Shown here one piece after another: positions 17,029 to 26,672 of a stretch of DNA of 64,000 nucleotides (positions are counted from its first letter, which is position 1; every line of letters starts with the position of its first letter). The notes beneath the pieces are model-generated. The model saw nothing but the letters and a program-made list of their open reading frames with translations. It did no database searches and was not told the DNA's origin. The DNA lies in assembly GCF_003076275.1 (NCBI RefSeq), contig NZ_CP029064.1, forward strand, positions 4,971,830 through 5,035,829, given 5' to 3'. The translations under genes and the position numbers were made by a program. This DNA comes from Microbulbifer sp. A4B17. GTDB lineage: Bacteria; Pseudomonadota; Gammaproteobacteria; Pseudomonadales; Cellvibrionaceae.

Positions 17029-18045
17029 TCAAAAACCTTCTAGGACTATCTTTCCTTTTGCAGCCTGGGATTCGATAAGCTGATGCGCTTTAAGAAGATT
17101 ATTCGCGTTTATTTTCCCAAAATTCTGCCCCATAGTGGTTTTAATTAATCCCTGGTCAATTAATTCCGCAAGTTCATTCAACAGAACATGCTGGGCAACC
17201 ATATCCTCGGTAGTAAACAGCGCGCGAGTAAACATAAACTCCCAATGCAGAGATACACTCTTCTGTTTCAGCGCTATAACATTCAGGGAGGCGGGGTCGT
17301 CAATCAAACCAAACTTTCCTTGAGGTCTGATACTTTTGATAATTTCCGCCAAGTGGTCTTCGGTATTAGTGAGGCTAACGACATAGTCGACGCCATCGAT
17401 ACCCTCGCGACTTAACTGCTCGCTAAGGGACTGCCGATGATTGATCACATGGTGGCTTCCAAGCTCTTCAAGCCAGCTTTTGGTTTCGGGACGGGAGGCA
17501 GTGCCGATCACAGTCAAATTGGTCAGACGACGGGCCAACTGGACCATAATCGAACCCACGCCACCAGCGGCACCAATGATCAGCAGTGACTTGTTGTTTG
17601 CCCCTTTACCCACCGCAACTTGCAGGCGGTCGAATAGCATTTCCCAGGCGGTAATTGCAGTGAGGGGCAGAGCCGCCGCCTCGGCACAGCCAATTGTCTT
17701 GGGGGCAGTACCAACGATTCTCTCATCCACGAGCTGATACTGGGCATTACTGCCCGAACGGGAGATATCTCCCGCATACCAAACCCGATCGCCAACCTTA
17801 AAGAGTCCCGCTTCCGGGCCTACCGCTTTCACTATGCCCACAGCATCCCAGCCAAGCACTTTCCACTGACCGGCATCCAGGCTGGCCCGCTGTCTCACTT
17901 TAGTATCCACCGGATTAACTGAAACGGCCTGTACTTCTACCAGCAGATCCCGGCCGGAGACTTGCGGTATGGGGAGGGTTATATCCTGTAGCGCTTCTTT
18001 ATCGCTGCTTGGCAGAGACTGTTGATAACCGACGGCCTTCATCAT
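17029..18045 (-). CDS. Zinc-type alcohol dehydrogenase-like / quinone oxidoreductase (MDR family)
   Basis: A 338-residue medium-chain dehydrogenase/reductase. The N-terminal GroES-like half (PVDTKVRQRASL, LGWDAVGIVKAVGP, VGDRVWYAGD) is followed by a Rossmann domain with GAAGGVGSIMVQLARR at about residues 158-173. The structural and catalytic zinc cysteines are absent, so this is a zinc-independent NADPH-dependent quinone/enone reductase-like enzyme (the 'zinc-binding alcohol dehydrogenase family' of annotation pipelines). The substrate is unknown. Two ATGs in tandem (18045, 18042) follow an AAGGAT ribosome site. Confidence 0.87.
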   Translation of the reverse strand: MMKAVGYQQSLPSSDKEALQDITLPIPQVSGRDLLVEVQAVSVNPVDTKVRQRASLDAGQWKVLGWDAVGIVKAVGPEAGLFKVGDRVWYAGDISRSGSNAQYQLVDERIVGTAPKTIGCAEAAALPLTAITAWEMLFDRLQVAVGKGANNKSLLIIGAAGGVGSIMVQLARRLTNLTVIGTASRPETKSWLEELGSHHVINHRQSLSEQLSREGIDGVDYVVSLTNTEDHLAEIIKSIRPQGKFGLIDDPASLNVIALKQKSVSLHWEFMFTRALFTTEDMVAQHVLLNELAELIDQGLIKTTMGQNFGKINANNLLKAHQLIESQAAKGKIVLEGF

Positions 18046-18098
18046 CAGTTTTATCCTTTTCCAATGGGGTAACGAGTGTGGAGGTATCTTAAAAAGGA

Positions 18099-18613
18099 AT
18101 ATCCACAGGAAAAACTGCCTTCTCGCAGAAGCTGTTTCAATTATTTTTTTAAATTCCAGTAACTATGGATAACTCTATCCACAGTTATCCACAAAGCTGA
18201 ACTAGGGCAAGGGGAAATGGCGATCTGTGGAAAACTTGAGAAGAAATTTACTCACCAAAGCATTAAATCTTTGTGCTGCTTCCAGAAACAGGAAATGGCT
18301 TCCTCCTTCCGCCACATCAAAGATCTCAAGCCTGGAACCCGCAACTTGCTGGTGAATCCACTGCTGGCACTCAATTGGGTGTGGACTGGCGCGACCGAAA
18401 GCCACTAGCGTCGGCTTATCAATCCTAGGGATAAAATCCCGCCAATCCTTTGTTACGTTATCCACAAAAAGCTTTGCAGCCCAGCGTCGGGGACACTGCA
18501 GATTAACCGCAACCAGCTCATCCCGTTGAGTTTTCCCCATTAAAGGCGTGACCATAGACATAAGAATTTGCCGAGTGGCCTCAACACCTTTATTTCCAAC
18601 CAAGTTATCCACA
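18099..18613. promoter_or_regulatory. Cluster of DnaA boxes away from oriC
   Basis: Six 9-mers match the DnaA box TTATCCACA perfectly or with one mismatch. On the plus strand: ATATCCACA 18099-18107, CTATCCACA 18175-18183, TTATCCACA 18185-18193, 18458-18466 and 18605-18613. On the minus strand: TTATCCATA 18172-18164. Three of them (18164, 18175, 18185) are spaced 10-11 bases apart, one helical turn. An AT-rich run lies at 18140-18156. The first four are in the gap between two genes, the last two inside the hydrolase gene. oriC is about 45 kb away at the right end of the window. A datA-like DnaA-titration site or secondary initiator-binding region is possible; the function is inferred, the sequence cluster is seen. 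Confidence 0.7.
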
Positions 18614-19080
18614 AACTGGTAGAGGCTCTCCGGGGTCAGTATGCCTCCAGCTGCCAATCGCTCCGCTTCACTCCAGGCGGGATCTGCCAGTAGACAGGGG
18701 GGTTCATCGATAAGCACTAGTGCACTGACCCTATCCCCACCAAACATTTCCAGGTAACTCCATATCACCGAGCAGCCGGCGGAATGGCCGAGCAAATGAA
18801 GGGGTTCCAGTTGCAGACATGAGATCAGTTCTTGCAAGTCCTTGGCGAGGCGGGAAATCCGATAGCCATGATCGGGCTTATCAGACTGGCCATGACCGCG
18901 CATGTCCAGTGCGATCACACGAAACTGATCGCTGAGCCCAGCGAGCTGATGTTTGTACAACACCGCCCCCTGGGACCAGCCATGTAGCATCAATAATGTA
19001 GGGCCGTTGCCGGCCTCCAGATAGCGCAGGGTGACGCCATCAGAGGTGGTAAATTCGCACAGCCTTACTCGCTTGCGCAT
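18202..19080 (-). CDS. Alpha/beta-fold hydrolase
   Basis: A 292-residue hydrolase with the oxyanion-hole segment LMLHGWSQG (HGW at residues 33-35), the strand DMRGHGQSDKPDHG, the nucleophile elbow GHSAG with Ser100, and a catalytic His in EGGSHFLFLEA near residue 270. These are typical of epoxide hydrolase, haloperoxidase or esterase-like proteins; no specific substrate can be read. The gene lies 24 bases after glmS on the same strand, so it may be co-transcribed with glmR-glmS. Two perfect DnaA boxes are embedded in its coding sequence (18458-18466, 18605-18613). Confidence 0.88.
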   Translation of the reverse strand: MRKRVRLCEFTTSDGVTLRYLEAGNGPTLLMLHGWSQGAVLYKHQLAGLSDQFRVIALDMRGHGQSDKPDHGYRISRLAKDLQELISCLQLEPLHLLGHSAGCSVIWSYLEMFGGDRVSALVLIDEPPCLLADPAWSEAERLAAGGILTPESLYQFVDNLVGNKGVEATRQILMSMVTPLMGKTQRDELVAVNLQCPRRWAAKLFVDNVTKDWRDFIPRIDKPTLVAFGRASPHPIECQQWIHQQVAGSRLEIFDVAEGGSHFLFLEAAQRFNALVSKFLLKFSTDRHFPLP

Positions 19081-19104
19081 AAACCTTTTGCAGCTGGTGA
19101 GTGG

Positions 19105-20934
19105 TTATTCAACCGTGACTGATTTGGCTAGGTTTCTGGGTTGGTCCACATCCGTACCTTTCAACAGCGCTACATGGTAGCTAAGTAACTGTAGCGGCAC
19201 GGTGTAGAGAATCGGCGCCAGACTCTCTGGGGAATCTGGAACTTCCACTACGGTAATACCTTCTTCACTGGTAAATCCGGCCTTGGGGCTGGCGAAAACA
19301 AATAGTTGCCCACCCCGCGCGCGCACTTCCTGCAAATTGGACTTGAGCTTTTCCAGCAACTCATCGTTGGGGGCAACGACAACCACGGGCATATCGCCGT
19401 CTACCAGTGCAAGGGGGCCGTGTTTCAATTCACCGGCGGGATAGGCCTCTGCGTGGATATAGGAAATTTCCTTCAGCTTTAGGGCACCTTCAAGGGCAAT
19501 GGGAAACTCAACACCGCGACCCAAGAAAAGAGCATGATTCTTCTCTGCAAAGGCCTTGCTGGTGTTTTTAACCACCTTATCCAGACCGGTAAAACTCTCC
19601 ATTAGCTCAGGTAACTGGTGCAAGGCGCTGACCAGTTCAGCTTCACGCTCCGCCGACAGGCCGTTGACCTTAGCGAGTGCAATACAGAATAGTTGTAATG
19701 CTACCAATTGGGTCGTAAAGGCCTTGGTCGAGGCCACACCAATCTCAGGGCCCGCCTCAGTCATTAGCGATAGCTCAGACTCTCGCACCAATGAGCTATT
19801 GGGCACATTACAGATAGCCATGGAGGCCAGATAGCCCAGGTCCTTGCCCTGGCGCAGGGCGGCGAGGGTATCGGCCGTTTCACCGGATTGGGAAATACTC
19901 ACAAACAGCGTCCCCGGACGCACCACTTTCTTGCGATAGCGCAGTTCACTGGCCACTTCCACCGAGCAGGGAATACCGGCCCAGTCCTCCAGCCAATAGC
20001 GGGCTACCATACCCGCATGGTAACTGGTGCCACAGGCTACTATCTGTACCTGCTGCACCTTGGGCAAAATCTCCTGGGCGCGGGCACCGAGGGCCTGGGC
20101 CAACACTGAGCGCTCACCGATACGGCCCGCCAGAGTGGCTGCGACCACCTGGGGCTGCTCGAAAATCTCTTTCTGCATAAAGTGGCGATAGCGCCCTTTA
20201 TCGGTAGCTTCATGACCACCGGTCAACTTGTGCACCGGGCGACTGACTTCCTCTCCCAACTTGTCTCGAACTGCGATGCCACCGCGACGCACTTCCGCAA
20301 CATCGCCCTCTTCGAGGAATATAAAGCGATCAGTCACCTGCCGCAGGGCCATAGGGTCAGAGGCGATAAAGTTCTCTTCAATACCCACCCCCAAGACCAG
20401 GGGACTACCAGAGCGTGCACAGGCCAAAACTTCTGGCTCTTCATGACTAACAACCGCGAGGGCGTAGGCACCTTCCAGTATATGCGTGGCTTCAGTCACA
20501 GAGTCGACCAGGCTGCGGCCCTCGGCACTTAATGAGTGAATAAGATGAACTACAACTTCAGTATCGGTTTCGGACTCAAATTCATAGCCTTTTCCCTGAA
20601 GCTCTGAACGCAATTCCTGATGGTTTTCGATAATGCCGTTGTGAACCAGAGCAATATGGCCTGACAGATGGGGATGGGCATTTTCATCGGAGGGAACACC
20701 GTGGGTAGCCCAACGGGTATGGGCAATGCCAATATGGCCCTCGGCGCTCTCCTCACTTAATTTGGCCTCCAAATCTGCGACCTTGCCCAGGCTTTTGCGC
20801 AATTGCAGCTGGCCATCTCCACTGCTTAAGCAGACTCCAGCTGAGTCGTAACCGCGATACTCCAAGCGGCGCAGCCCTTCCAGAAGAATCCCCGTCACAT
20901 TGCGCTGTGCCAGCGCGCCTACGATTCCGCACAT
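19105..20934 (-). CDS. glmS: Glutamine-fructose-6-phosphate aminotransferase (isomerizing) GlmS
   Basis: A 609-residue enzyme (E. coli 609) that makes glucosamine-6-phosphate from fructose-6-phosphate and glutamine, the first step toward UDP-GlcNAc. The mature N-terminus is the catalytic Cys2 in MCGIVGAL. The glutaminase domain (1-240) has HTRWATHG and HNGIIENH; two SIS isomerase domains follow ([44 protein letters not shown]) and the C-terminus ends AKSVTVE as in the family. It follows glmR with two bases between stop and start, implying coupling. Confidence 0.98.
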   Translation of the reverse strand: MCGIVGALAQRNVTGILLEGLRRLEYRGYDSAGVCLSSGDGQLQLRKSLGKVADLEAKLSEESAEGHIGIAHTRWATHGVPSDENAHPHLSGHIALVHNGIIENHQELRSELQGKGYEFESETDTEVVVHLIHSLSAEGRSLVDSVTEATHILEGAYALAVVSHEEPEVLACARSGSPLVLGVGIEENFIASDPMALRQVTDRFIFLEEGDVAEVRRGGIAVRDKLGEEVSRPVHKLTGGHEATDKGRYRHFMQKEIFEQPQVVAATLAGRIGERSVLAQALGARAQEILPKVQQVQIVACGTSYHAGMVARYWLEDWAGIPCSVEVASELRYRKKVVRPGTLFVSISQSGETADTLAALRQGKDLGYLASMAICNVPNSSLVRESELSLMTEAGPEIGVASTKAFTTQLVALQLFCIALAKVNGLSAEREAELVSALHQLPELMESFTGLDKVVKNTSKAFAEKNHALFLGRGVEFPIALEGALKLKEISYIHAEAYPAGELKHGPLALVDGDMPVVVVAPNDELLEKLKSNLQEVRARGGQLFVFASPKAGFTSEEGITVVEVPDSPESLAPILYTVPLQLLSYHVALLKGTDVDQPRNLAKSVTVE

Positions 20935-20936
20935 AA

Positions 20937-21767
20937 TTATTTCCTCATTAACCCAGGAGTCTCGCCGCCCATTAACATTTCAGGCTGAGCGCCTCTGCTC
21001 CTATCTTCAGCGGCACAAATGAGCTGGATCCCCAGCTGCTCCAGTTTTTGGCCCACGGCATCCGCCAGGCCATCATCAGTTACCAGGATATCGACCTGCT
21101 CCCAGGACAATTCCAGATTGGGAATCCGCTTCCCCACTTTACTGGACTCCGCCAATACAACCACTTCCCGCGCAACTTCCGCCATTACGCGGGAGAGGCC
21201 AATTTGTTCATTAAAAGTACAGGTACCGCGTTGCAAATCGATTCCATCGGCACCAATAAAAGCGCGATCGAAGTCGTATCCTCTCAGTACCTGTTCTGCA
21301 ACCTGCCCCTGGAAGGCCTCAAAGTGTGGGTCCCAGGTGCCTCCGGTCATCAACAGCGTCGGTTCGTTTTCAAGTTCGCGCAGTGCATTGGCCACATGCA
21401 GCGAGTTGGTCATCACCACTAGGCCACGCTTGCTTTCAAGCTCTGGAATCATTGCCGCCGTGGTGCGACCGTAATCGATCACAATCCGGTGGTGATCCGG
21501 TATCAGCTCAGCAGCGGCTCGACCAATGGCCCGCTTACTCCCAGAGGGCCCTTCTTCACTGACCAACTCCCTCGGCACTGGGATAGCACCGCCGTGGCGG
21601 CGCAGCAACAAGCCGTGATTTTCCATTGCCGTCAGATCCTTTCGAATCGTAACTTCCGAAGTTCCGAACTGCCGCGCCAATTGCTCGACAGTGGTCTCTC
21701 CCACTTCATTTAACAAGTGGAGAATACCGTGGCGGCGCTGTTGGGTGTTGCGTTTGGACATAGGCAT
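20937..21767 (-). CDS. glmR: DeoR-family regulator of glmS (GlmR)
   Basis: A 276-residue DeoR/GlpR-type regulator: N-terminal winged helix ([39 protein letters not shown]) and a C-terminal sugar-phosphate sensing domain ([32 protein letters not shown]). In Pseudomonas relatives the same gene lies directly upstream of glmS and is called glmR. It probably senses a hexosamine phosphate and controls its own operon. The start is ATG 21767; a second ATG at 21761 is equally possible as neither has a clear ribosome site. Repeats likely to be its operator occur at 21781-21808. Confidence 0.88.
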   Translation of the reverse strand: MPMSKRNTQQRRHGILHLLNEVGETTVEQLARQFGTSEVTIRKDLTAMENHGLLLRRHGGAIPVPRELVSEEGPSGSKRAIGRAAAELIPDHHRIVIDYGRTTAAMIPELESKRGLVVMTNSLHVANALRELENEPTLLMTGGTWDPHFEAFQGQVAEQVLRGYDFDRAFIGADGIDLQRGTCTFNEQIGLSRVMAEVAREVVVLAESSKVGKRIPNLELSWEQVDILVTDDGLADAVGQKLEQLGIQLICAAEDRSRGAQPEMLMGGETPGLMRK

Positions 21768-21780
21768 ATAAGTTTCATTT

Positions 21781-21808
21781 CGAAACTTAAAGATAGCAAA
21801 ACGAAACT
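21781..21808. promoter_or_regulatory. Candidate GlmR operator
   Basis: CGAAACT occurs at 21781-21787 and again at 21802-21808, exactly 21 bases apart (two helical turns), within an AT-rich stretch immediately upstream of glmR. On the minus strand they read AGTTTCG, close to the TTTCGTTTC-type repeats recognised by other DeoR-family regulators such as AgaR. Autoregulation of glmR-glmS is the natural reading. Confidence 0.5.
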
Positions 21809-21884
21809 AAAGTTCCCACAACTTTTATCAATAACCATTACTCAACAGATTAGATACCGGTATAGGACTCACTCAGACTGTCTG

Positions 21885-23102
21885 CTAGAGAGACAAAGTT
21901 TCCAACATTGTCTGAAGAAAGCGCGCCAACTCTCCACCGGTAACGGCCCGGTGATCGGCACTGATGGAGAGAGGGAGTAGGGGGCGAAGTGCCGGCCATC
22001 GATTTACCACCACAACTCCCTGGCACACCCGCCCGGCACCGACAATGGCAACAGTGGGCGGCATGACTACCGGAGTGGCATAACGACCGGCTATGGAGCC
22101 GAAGTTGGAGAGAAGTATGCTTGCCCCCTGAAGGTCTCGCTGGGCGATCCCGGTCTCGCGGGCCTGGTGTTTAAAGTCCGCCACCTGCTGGAGCAGATCT
22201 TCATCAGTACGCTGGGCGACATCCCTGAGTACCGGCACATAGAGCCCTCGTGGAGAGTCCACTGCCAAGCCAATATTGATACTGCCCTGCGGCGCCAGCT
22301 TCTCATCCTGATACAGGGCATTGAGGGTAGGTTCCGCCTCGCAAGCTTCCTGTACTGCACGAATCAATCGCAGTAGCGCCGGGGCACTACCCCACCAGTT
22401 GGAGATATCTGCATCGTCACACAGCGTTATCTGCTTTACCTCATCCCGCGCACGGCTCATGGACAAACCCATTGCGCGACGTGCAGGCGTCATGACTTCG
22501 GACTCAGAATCGAATTGGGGTGCAACGGCTGTAGTTTGTACGGCAGAAGCGCGGGCAGGTGATGGATGCTGCCCCTTCGCCACAGTTTTGGCCTTTGTTT
22601 CCGGCCCCACCGCAGTAAGTACCTGAGCTTCCGTTACCAGTGCACCCGCTGATGATATTGACTGTAAATCTACCCCCAAACGCCTGGCCAAGGCCCTTAC
22701 TCTCGGGGTGGCCAGGCGCTTTAAGCCCACCTCCGGCCCCCGCTCAGCCCCCAACACACCTTGCCCTTGCTCTATTTTTCCCACCACCGTGCCGCTGTCG
22801 GCCCGAGGACTAGTCTCTTGTTCCGATTCTTCAGCTTTAGTGGGTGGGCTTTCATCTGCGACTTCTCCCTCGGCCATAAATCCCACCAGGGGGTCGCCAA
22901 CATTCACGGTCTCATCCACTGCCGCAAACAACTTCTCAATAGTGCCGCCCCAAGGAGCCGGCACTTCCACCAGGGCCTTAGCGGTTTCCACTGTCACCAA
23001 GGTTTCGTGGGCGGCTATGGTATCCCCCTCAGACACATGCCACTCCCGCACTACCGCATCGGGCAGACCTTCGCCGAGATCCGGCAAGGTAAAAGTCTTC
23101 AT
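21885..23102 (-). CDS. 2-oxoacid dehydrogenase E2 component (dihydrolipoyl acyltransferase)
   Basis: A 405-residue protein with one N-terminal lipoyl domain (residues 1-76; lipoyl Lys42 in VETAKALVEV), a Pro/Ala-rich linker, an E1/E3-binding domain near 128-153 (ATPRVRALARRLGVDL) and a C-terminal catalytic domain. The usual HxxxDG active site appears as HRAVTG with His384 kept and the Asp replaced by Thr388. It is the core subunit that transfers acyl groups to CoA in pyruvate or branched-chain 2-oxoacid dehydrogenases. Its ATG overlaps the E1 beta stop. No E3 gene is linked, so a shared E3 is presumably used. Confidence 0.9.
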   Translation of the reverse strand: MKTFTLPDLGEGLPDAVVREWHVSEGDTIAAHETLVTVETAKALVEVPAPWGGTIEKLFAAVDETVNVGDPLVGFMAEGEVADESPPTKAEESEQETSPRADSGTVVGKIEQGQGVLGAERGPEVGLKRLATPRVRALARRLGVDLQSISSAGALVTEAQVLTAVGPETKAKTVAKGQHPSPARASAVQTTAVAPQFDSESEVMTPARRAMGLSMSRARDEVKQITLCDDADISNWWGSAPALLRLIRAVQEACEAEPTLNALYQDEKLAPQGSINIGLAVDSPRGLYVPVLRDVAQRTDEDLLQQVADFKHQARETGIAQRDLQGASILLSNFGSIAGRYATPVVMPPTVAIVGAGRVCQGVVVVNRWPALRPLLPLSISADHRAVTGGELARFLQTMLETLSL

Positions 23103-24094
23103 TGTGCCCCTCCGTTGGCGTAGTCCAGCACTTCCTGTACGGCCGATAAAATACGCGGGACTCCGGGTAGATACTCATCCTCCAGTTGATAGTAGGGCAT
23201 CACCGTATCGAAACCGGTCACCCTCTGTACCGGTGCCTTTAAAAGATCGAAGGCATACTCATTAATCTGTGCGACCAACTCGGCACCCAGGCCACAGAAC
23301 CTGGCCGCCTCGTGCACAACGACACAGCACCCGGTTTTCTCCAGGGAGTCTATTACCGTGTGGATATCCAGGGGTTTCAGGGTGGCCGGGTCGATAACCT
23401 CAGCCTCTACCCCTTCCTCTGCGAGCTGCTCTGCGGCTTGCAGGGTCTCTTTGAGGGAAGCGCCCCAGGCAATAAGCGTAATATCGCAGCCCTCCCGCAA
23501 CACAAAGGCGCGATCCAGCGGTAGAGCTTCACCAGAGTCGGGCACTTCCTGGCGAACTGCTCGGTAAATACGTTTAGGCTCCAGGAAAATTACCGGGTCC
23601 GGGTCTCTAATCGCCGCCAATAGTAAACCGTAGGCCCGTGCAGGAGAGGAGGGCACCACAAGGCGCAGACCTGGAATATGGGCGAACAGGGCCTCAGTGC
23701 TCTCAGAGTGATGCTCCGGTGCATGGATTCCACCTCCATAGGGGGCCCGATAGACAATCGGACAGGAGAGGCGGCCGCGAGTGCGATTGCGATAGCGCGA
23801 GGCGTGGCTGAGGATCTGATCGAGACCGGGATAGATAAAACCCATAAACTGGAATTCAGCCACCGGTCGCAGGCCCTGCACCGCCATACCGACAGCCATT
23901 CCGGCAATCATGGTCTCGGCTAAGGGGGTATCCATCACCCGGTCCCGACCAAACCTGGCCTGCAACCCTTCAGTTGAGCGAAATACGCCACCGTTCAGAC
24001 CAACATCTTCACCAAATAGAACCACCATCGGGTCTGCTTGCATCTCGTAAGCCAGAGCCTGGGTGACAGCCTCGACCAAAGTTATCTCAGCCAT
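23099..24094 (-). CDS. 2-oxoacid dehydrogenase E1 component, beta subunit
   Basis: A 331-residue transketolase-like subunit: pyrimidine-binding domain with EDVGLNGGVFRSTEGLQARF, DTPLAETMIAGMAVGMAVQG, FQFMGFIYPGLDQ and RAPYGGGIHAPEHHSES, then a C-terminal domain with WGASLKETLQAAEQL and VVVHEAARFCGLGAE. With the alpha subunit it forms the alpha2beta2 thiamine-diphosphate decarboxylase. Start and stop overlap neighbours (TAATG with E1 alpha; four-base overlap with E2). Substrate (pyruvate versus branched-chain oxoacids) cannot be decided by eye. Confidence 0.92.
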   Translation of the reverse strand: MAEITLVEAVTQALAYEMQADPMVVLFGEDVGLNGGVFRSTEGLQARFGRDRVMDTPLAETMIAGMAVGMAVQGLRPVAEFQFMGFIYPGLDQILSHASRYRNRTRGRLSCPIVYRAPYGGGIHAPEHHSESTEALFAHIPGLRLVVPSSPARAYGLLLAAIRDPDPVIFLEPKRIYRAVRQEVPDSGEALPLDRAFVLREGCDITLIAWGASLKETLQAAEQLAEEGVEAEVIDPATLKPLDIHTVIDSLEKTGCCVVVHEAARFCGLGAELVAQINEYAFDLLKAPVQRVTGFDTVMPYYQLEDEYLPGVPRILSAVQEVLDYANGGAQ

Positions 24095-25185
24095 TAGCTA
24101 TCTCCCTGCAACTGTTGATACTGCTCCAGAAAAGGCTCCGGCAACTTTGCATAGAGGTGATCGAATATTGCCGTGGCGGCATCTCTGGGGGTTTCCCGGT
24201 AGATGTGGACCGCTCTCTCCAGCTTCTGGGTCAGCTCCCGTTGCAGCTCTTCTTCCTGCGCATCATCCCAGGCACCGCAGTTTTCCAGGTAGGATCGCAG
24301 GCGCCGCAGAGGCTCCCGAGACCAGGCTTCACTGACATCTTTTTTGGGCTGGTAGCGACTGGCATCATCGGCGGTGGTGTGGTCACACAGGCGATAGCTG
24401 ATCGCCTCGATCAGAGCTGGGCCAGCACCACTGCGCGCCCGCTCCACGGCATCACCCACCGCCTCACGAACGGCAATCACATCGTTGCCGTCTACCTGCA
24501 AGCCAGGTATTCCGGCGGCAATAGCCTTCTGTGCCAAGGTCTTACAGGCAGTTTGCTCATCTCGCGGTAGGGAAATAGCCCATTGATTGTTGTTGATAAC
24601 GATCACCAAAGGCAGGTGCCAATCCCCAGCCAGGTTTATCGCCTCGTAAAAGTCTCCCCGCGAAGTAGATCCATCGCCCCCGGTCGAGACAGCGACGCGC
24701 ATGGGTTCACCGAAATGCTCATGTTTATATTTCAGGGCAAAGGCTACACCGGCACCGTGCAACATCTGGGTGGCTATAGGCACACTCAAGGGCAAATCTT
24801 CGCGGCTATGGCGAAAGTTCTGCCCCCGCTCATCGCCCCCCCAGATTGCGTAGATCTCCTCGATAGTGACGCCCCGTCCCAGAAGAGCGCCTGTCTCCCG
24901 ATAATTGGGGCAGTAGATATCCTCTTTGGCCATGGCGGCTGCGAGACCAACACCAATAGCTTCCTGGCCGAGGCTGGAGGGATAGGTGCCAAGTTGACCG
25001 GTACGCTGCATTTTTACCGCGCGATCATCCACCATACGAGCCAGCGTCATCTGGCGGTAGTAAGCAATCAGGGTATCCGGGGTGGCAAATTCCGGTAGGG
25101 CTTGAGTCGTCTGTCCCTGTTCATCCAAATATTGCAGCGAAGCAATATCAAAACTGGCAAGCAGCTGTAATCTGGGCTTGTGCAT
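24094..25185 (-). CDS. pdhA: 2-oxoacid dehydrogenase E1 component, alpha subunit
   Basis: A 363-residue thiamine-diphosphate enzyme subunit. The ThDP/magnesium motif begins with GGDGSTSRGDFYEAINLAG and ends NNNQWAIS, with SSLGQEAIGVGLAAAM upstream and phosphorylation-loop-like YRLCDHTTADDASRY downstream. The compact, single-domain form resembles proteins annotated as PdhA in bacteria with heterotetrameric E1. It is the first gene of a three-gene operon (E1 alpha, E1 beta, E2) placed between glmR and glmU. An AAGGAA ribosome site precedes the ATG. It could equally act on branched-chain oxoacids; gammaproteobacteria usually use the homodimeric AceE for pyruvate. Confidence 0.88.
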   Translation of the reverse strand: MHKPRLQLLASFDIASLQYLDEQGQTTQALPEFATPDTLIAYYRQMTLARMVDDRAVKMQRTGQLGTYPSSLGQEAIGVGLAAAMAKEDIYCPNYRETGALLGRGVTIEEIYAIWGGDERGQNFRHSREDLPLSVPIATQMLHGAGVAFALKYKHEHFGEPMRVAVSTGGDGSTSRGDFYEAINLAGDWHLPLVIVINNNQWAISLPRDEQTACKTLAQKAIAAGIPGLQVDGNDVIAVREAVGDAVERARSGAGPALIEAISYRLCDHTTADDASRYQPKKDVSEAWSREPLRRLRSYLENCGAWDDAQEEELQRELTQKLERAVHIYRETPRDAATAIFDHLYAKLPEPFLEQYQQLQGDS

Positions 25186-25310
25186 CGGGCCATTCCTTTA
25201 GTTCCCGAAGCGCAAGTTTAATGGATAGGGTGGCTATCAACAGGCGTAGAGAGGGAAGGACCGCCGGAATTACAGTTTCCGAGGGGCAACCCAATTACGG
25301 TAAGGGTTAT

Positions 25311-26672
25311 TTAGCTTTTCTTGGTCGGACGTTGCCAGCCGCTAATATTGCGCTGCTTGCTGCGCGCTACCGCCAACTCTTCGCTCCCCACCGCCTGGGT
25401 AATGGTGGAGCCAGCACCCACTGTGGCTCCAGCGCCCACAGTTACCGGGGCTACCAGAGCCGTGTTAGAGCCAATGAAAGCTTTATCGCCGATCTCGGTC
25501 AGGGACTTGTTCAAACCGTCGTAATTACAGGTAATGGTGCCAGCACCGATATTGACCGCTTCGCCCACCAGGGCATCACCTACATAAGAGAGATGATTAA
25601 CCTTACTGCCCTCACCAATTTTGGCTTTTTTGGTTTCGACAAAGTTACCCACCTTGGCACCGGTGGCCAGCTCTGTGCCCGGACGCAAACGCGCAAAGGG
25701 ACCGATAGTGCAAGCCTCACCAATCTCAGCGCCTTCGATGATGGAATTGGCCTCTACCTTGGTGCCATCTGCCAGGCGACAGTTTTTTAGCAGGCAATTA
25801 GGTCCAATTTGTACTCCCTTACCCAGTGAAACTGTCCCTTCGAAAATGCAATTAATATCAATAGAGACATCGGTATCGCACTCCAGGCTGCCGCGAACAT
25901 CTATACGCATGGGGTCCAATAAAGTCACCCCCGCATTCATAAGACTGGTCGCATGGTTATGCTGCAAAGCACGCTCCATCTGCGCCTGCTGCGCACGGCT
26001 ATTTACTCCCGCCACTTCCAGTGGATCACTGGCAATTACGCCCGTAACAGGAATCCCCTCACCGACCGAACGACCGATAATATCGGTCAGGTAGTATTCA
26101 CCTTGAGCATTGTCACAGGACAACTCCGGCAACCAGCGAGCTAACAGTGCTCCAGGAGTCGCCAAAATGCCGGTATTAACCTCACGGATAGCCAGGGTAT
26201 CCGCATCGGCATCCTTTTCCTCAACGATCGACTGCACACAGCCGCTGTTATCCCTCACGATGCGCCCGTAACCGGCGGGATTGGCCATTTCAACTGACAG
26301 CAGGGCAGGTCCGTGATCCGCTGCCGATAGCAGTGATTGCAAGCTGCCGGCCCTGACCAGAGGCACATCACCATAGAGCACCAAAACAGTGGCTCCCTCG
26401 CGGAAATAGGGCACGGCCTGGGCCACGGCATGCCCGGTACCCAGTTGCTGTTCCTGCTCCACAAACCTGACACCACGATCAGCAAAGCGGTCACGTATCA
26501 GGTCTGCGCCATGCCCGATTACCACGGTAATCTGCACCTCTCCCAACAACATGGCGGTATCAATTACCCGCTCAAGCATGGGAATACCGCCAATAGGATG
26601 CAGCACTTTAGGCAGGTCAGAGTGCATGCGGGTGCCTTTTCCGGCGGCCAAAACCACAACATCGATAGTCAT
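25311..26672 (-). CDS. glmU: Bifunctional GlmU (glucosamine-1-P acetyltransferase / UDP-GlcNAc pyrophosphorylase)
   Basis: A 453-residue enzyme completing UDP-GlcNAc synthesis. The uridylyltransferase domain starts MTIDVVVLAAGKGTRMHSDL, with YGDVPLV and EVNTGI downstream; the C-terminal acetyltransferase domain is a left-handed beta helix of hexapeptide repeats (from about residue 250: GCLIGPNCLL-like, IGSNTALVAPVTVGAGATVG). The reading frame extends to 26690 but ATG 26672 fits the family start. In relatives glmU lies directly after atpC; here 20 kb of other genes intervene. Confidence 0.97.
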   Translation of the reverse strand: MTIDVVVLAAGKGTRMHSDLPKVLHPIGGIPMLERVIDTAMLLGEVQITVVIGHGADLIRDRFADRGVRFVEQEQQLGTGHAVAQAVPYFREGATVLVLYGDVPLVRAGSLQSLLSAADHGPALLSVEMANPAGYGRIVRDNSGCVQSIVEEKDADADTLAIREVNTGILATPGALLARWLPELSCDNAQGEYYLTDIIGRSVGEGIPVTGVIASDPLEVAGVNSRAQQAQMERALQHNHATSLMNAGVTLLDPMRIDVRGSLECDTDVSIDINCIFEGTVSLGKGVQIGPNCLLKNCRLADGTKVEANSIIEGAEIGEACTIGPFARLRPGTELATGAKVGNFVETKKAKIGEGSKVNHLSYVGDALVGEAVNIGAGTITCNYDGLNKSLTEIGDKAFIGSNTALVAPVTVGAGATVGAGSTITQAVGSEELAVARSKQRNISGWQRPTKKS

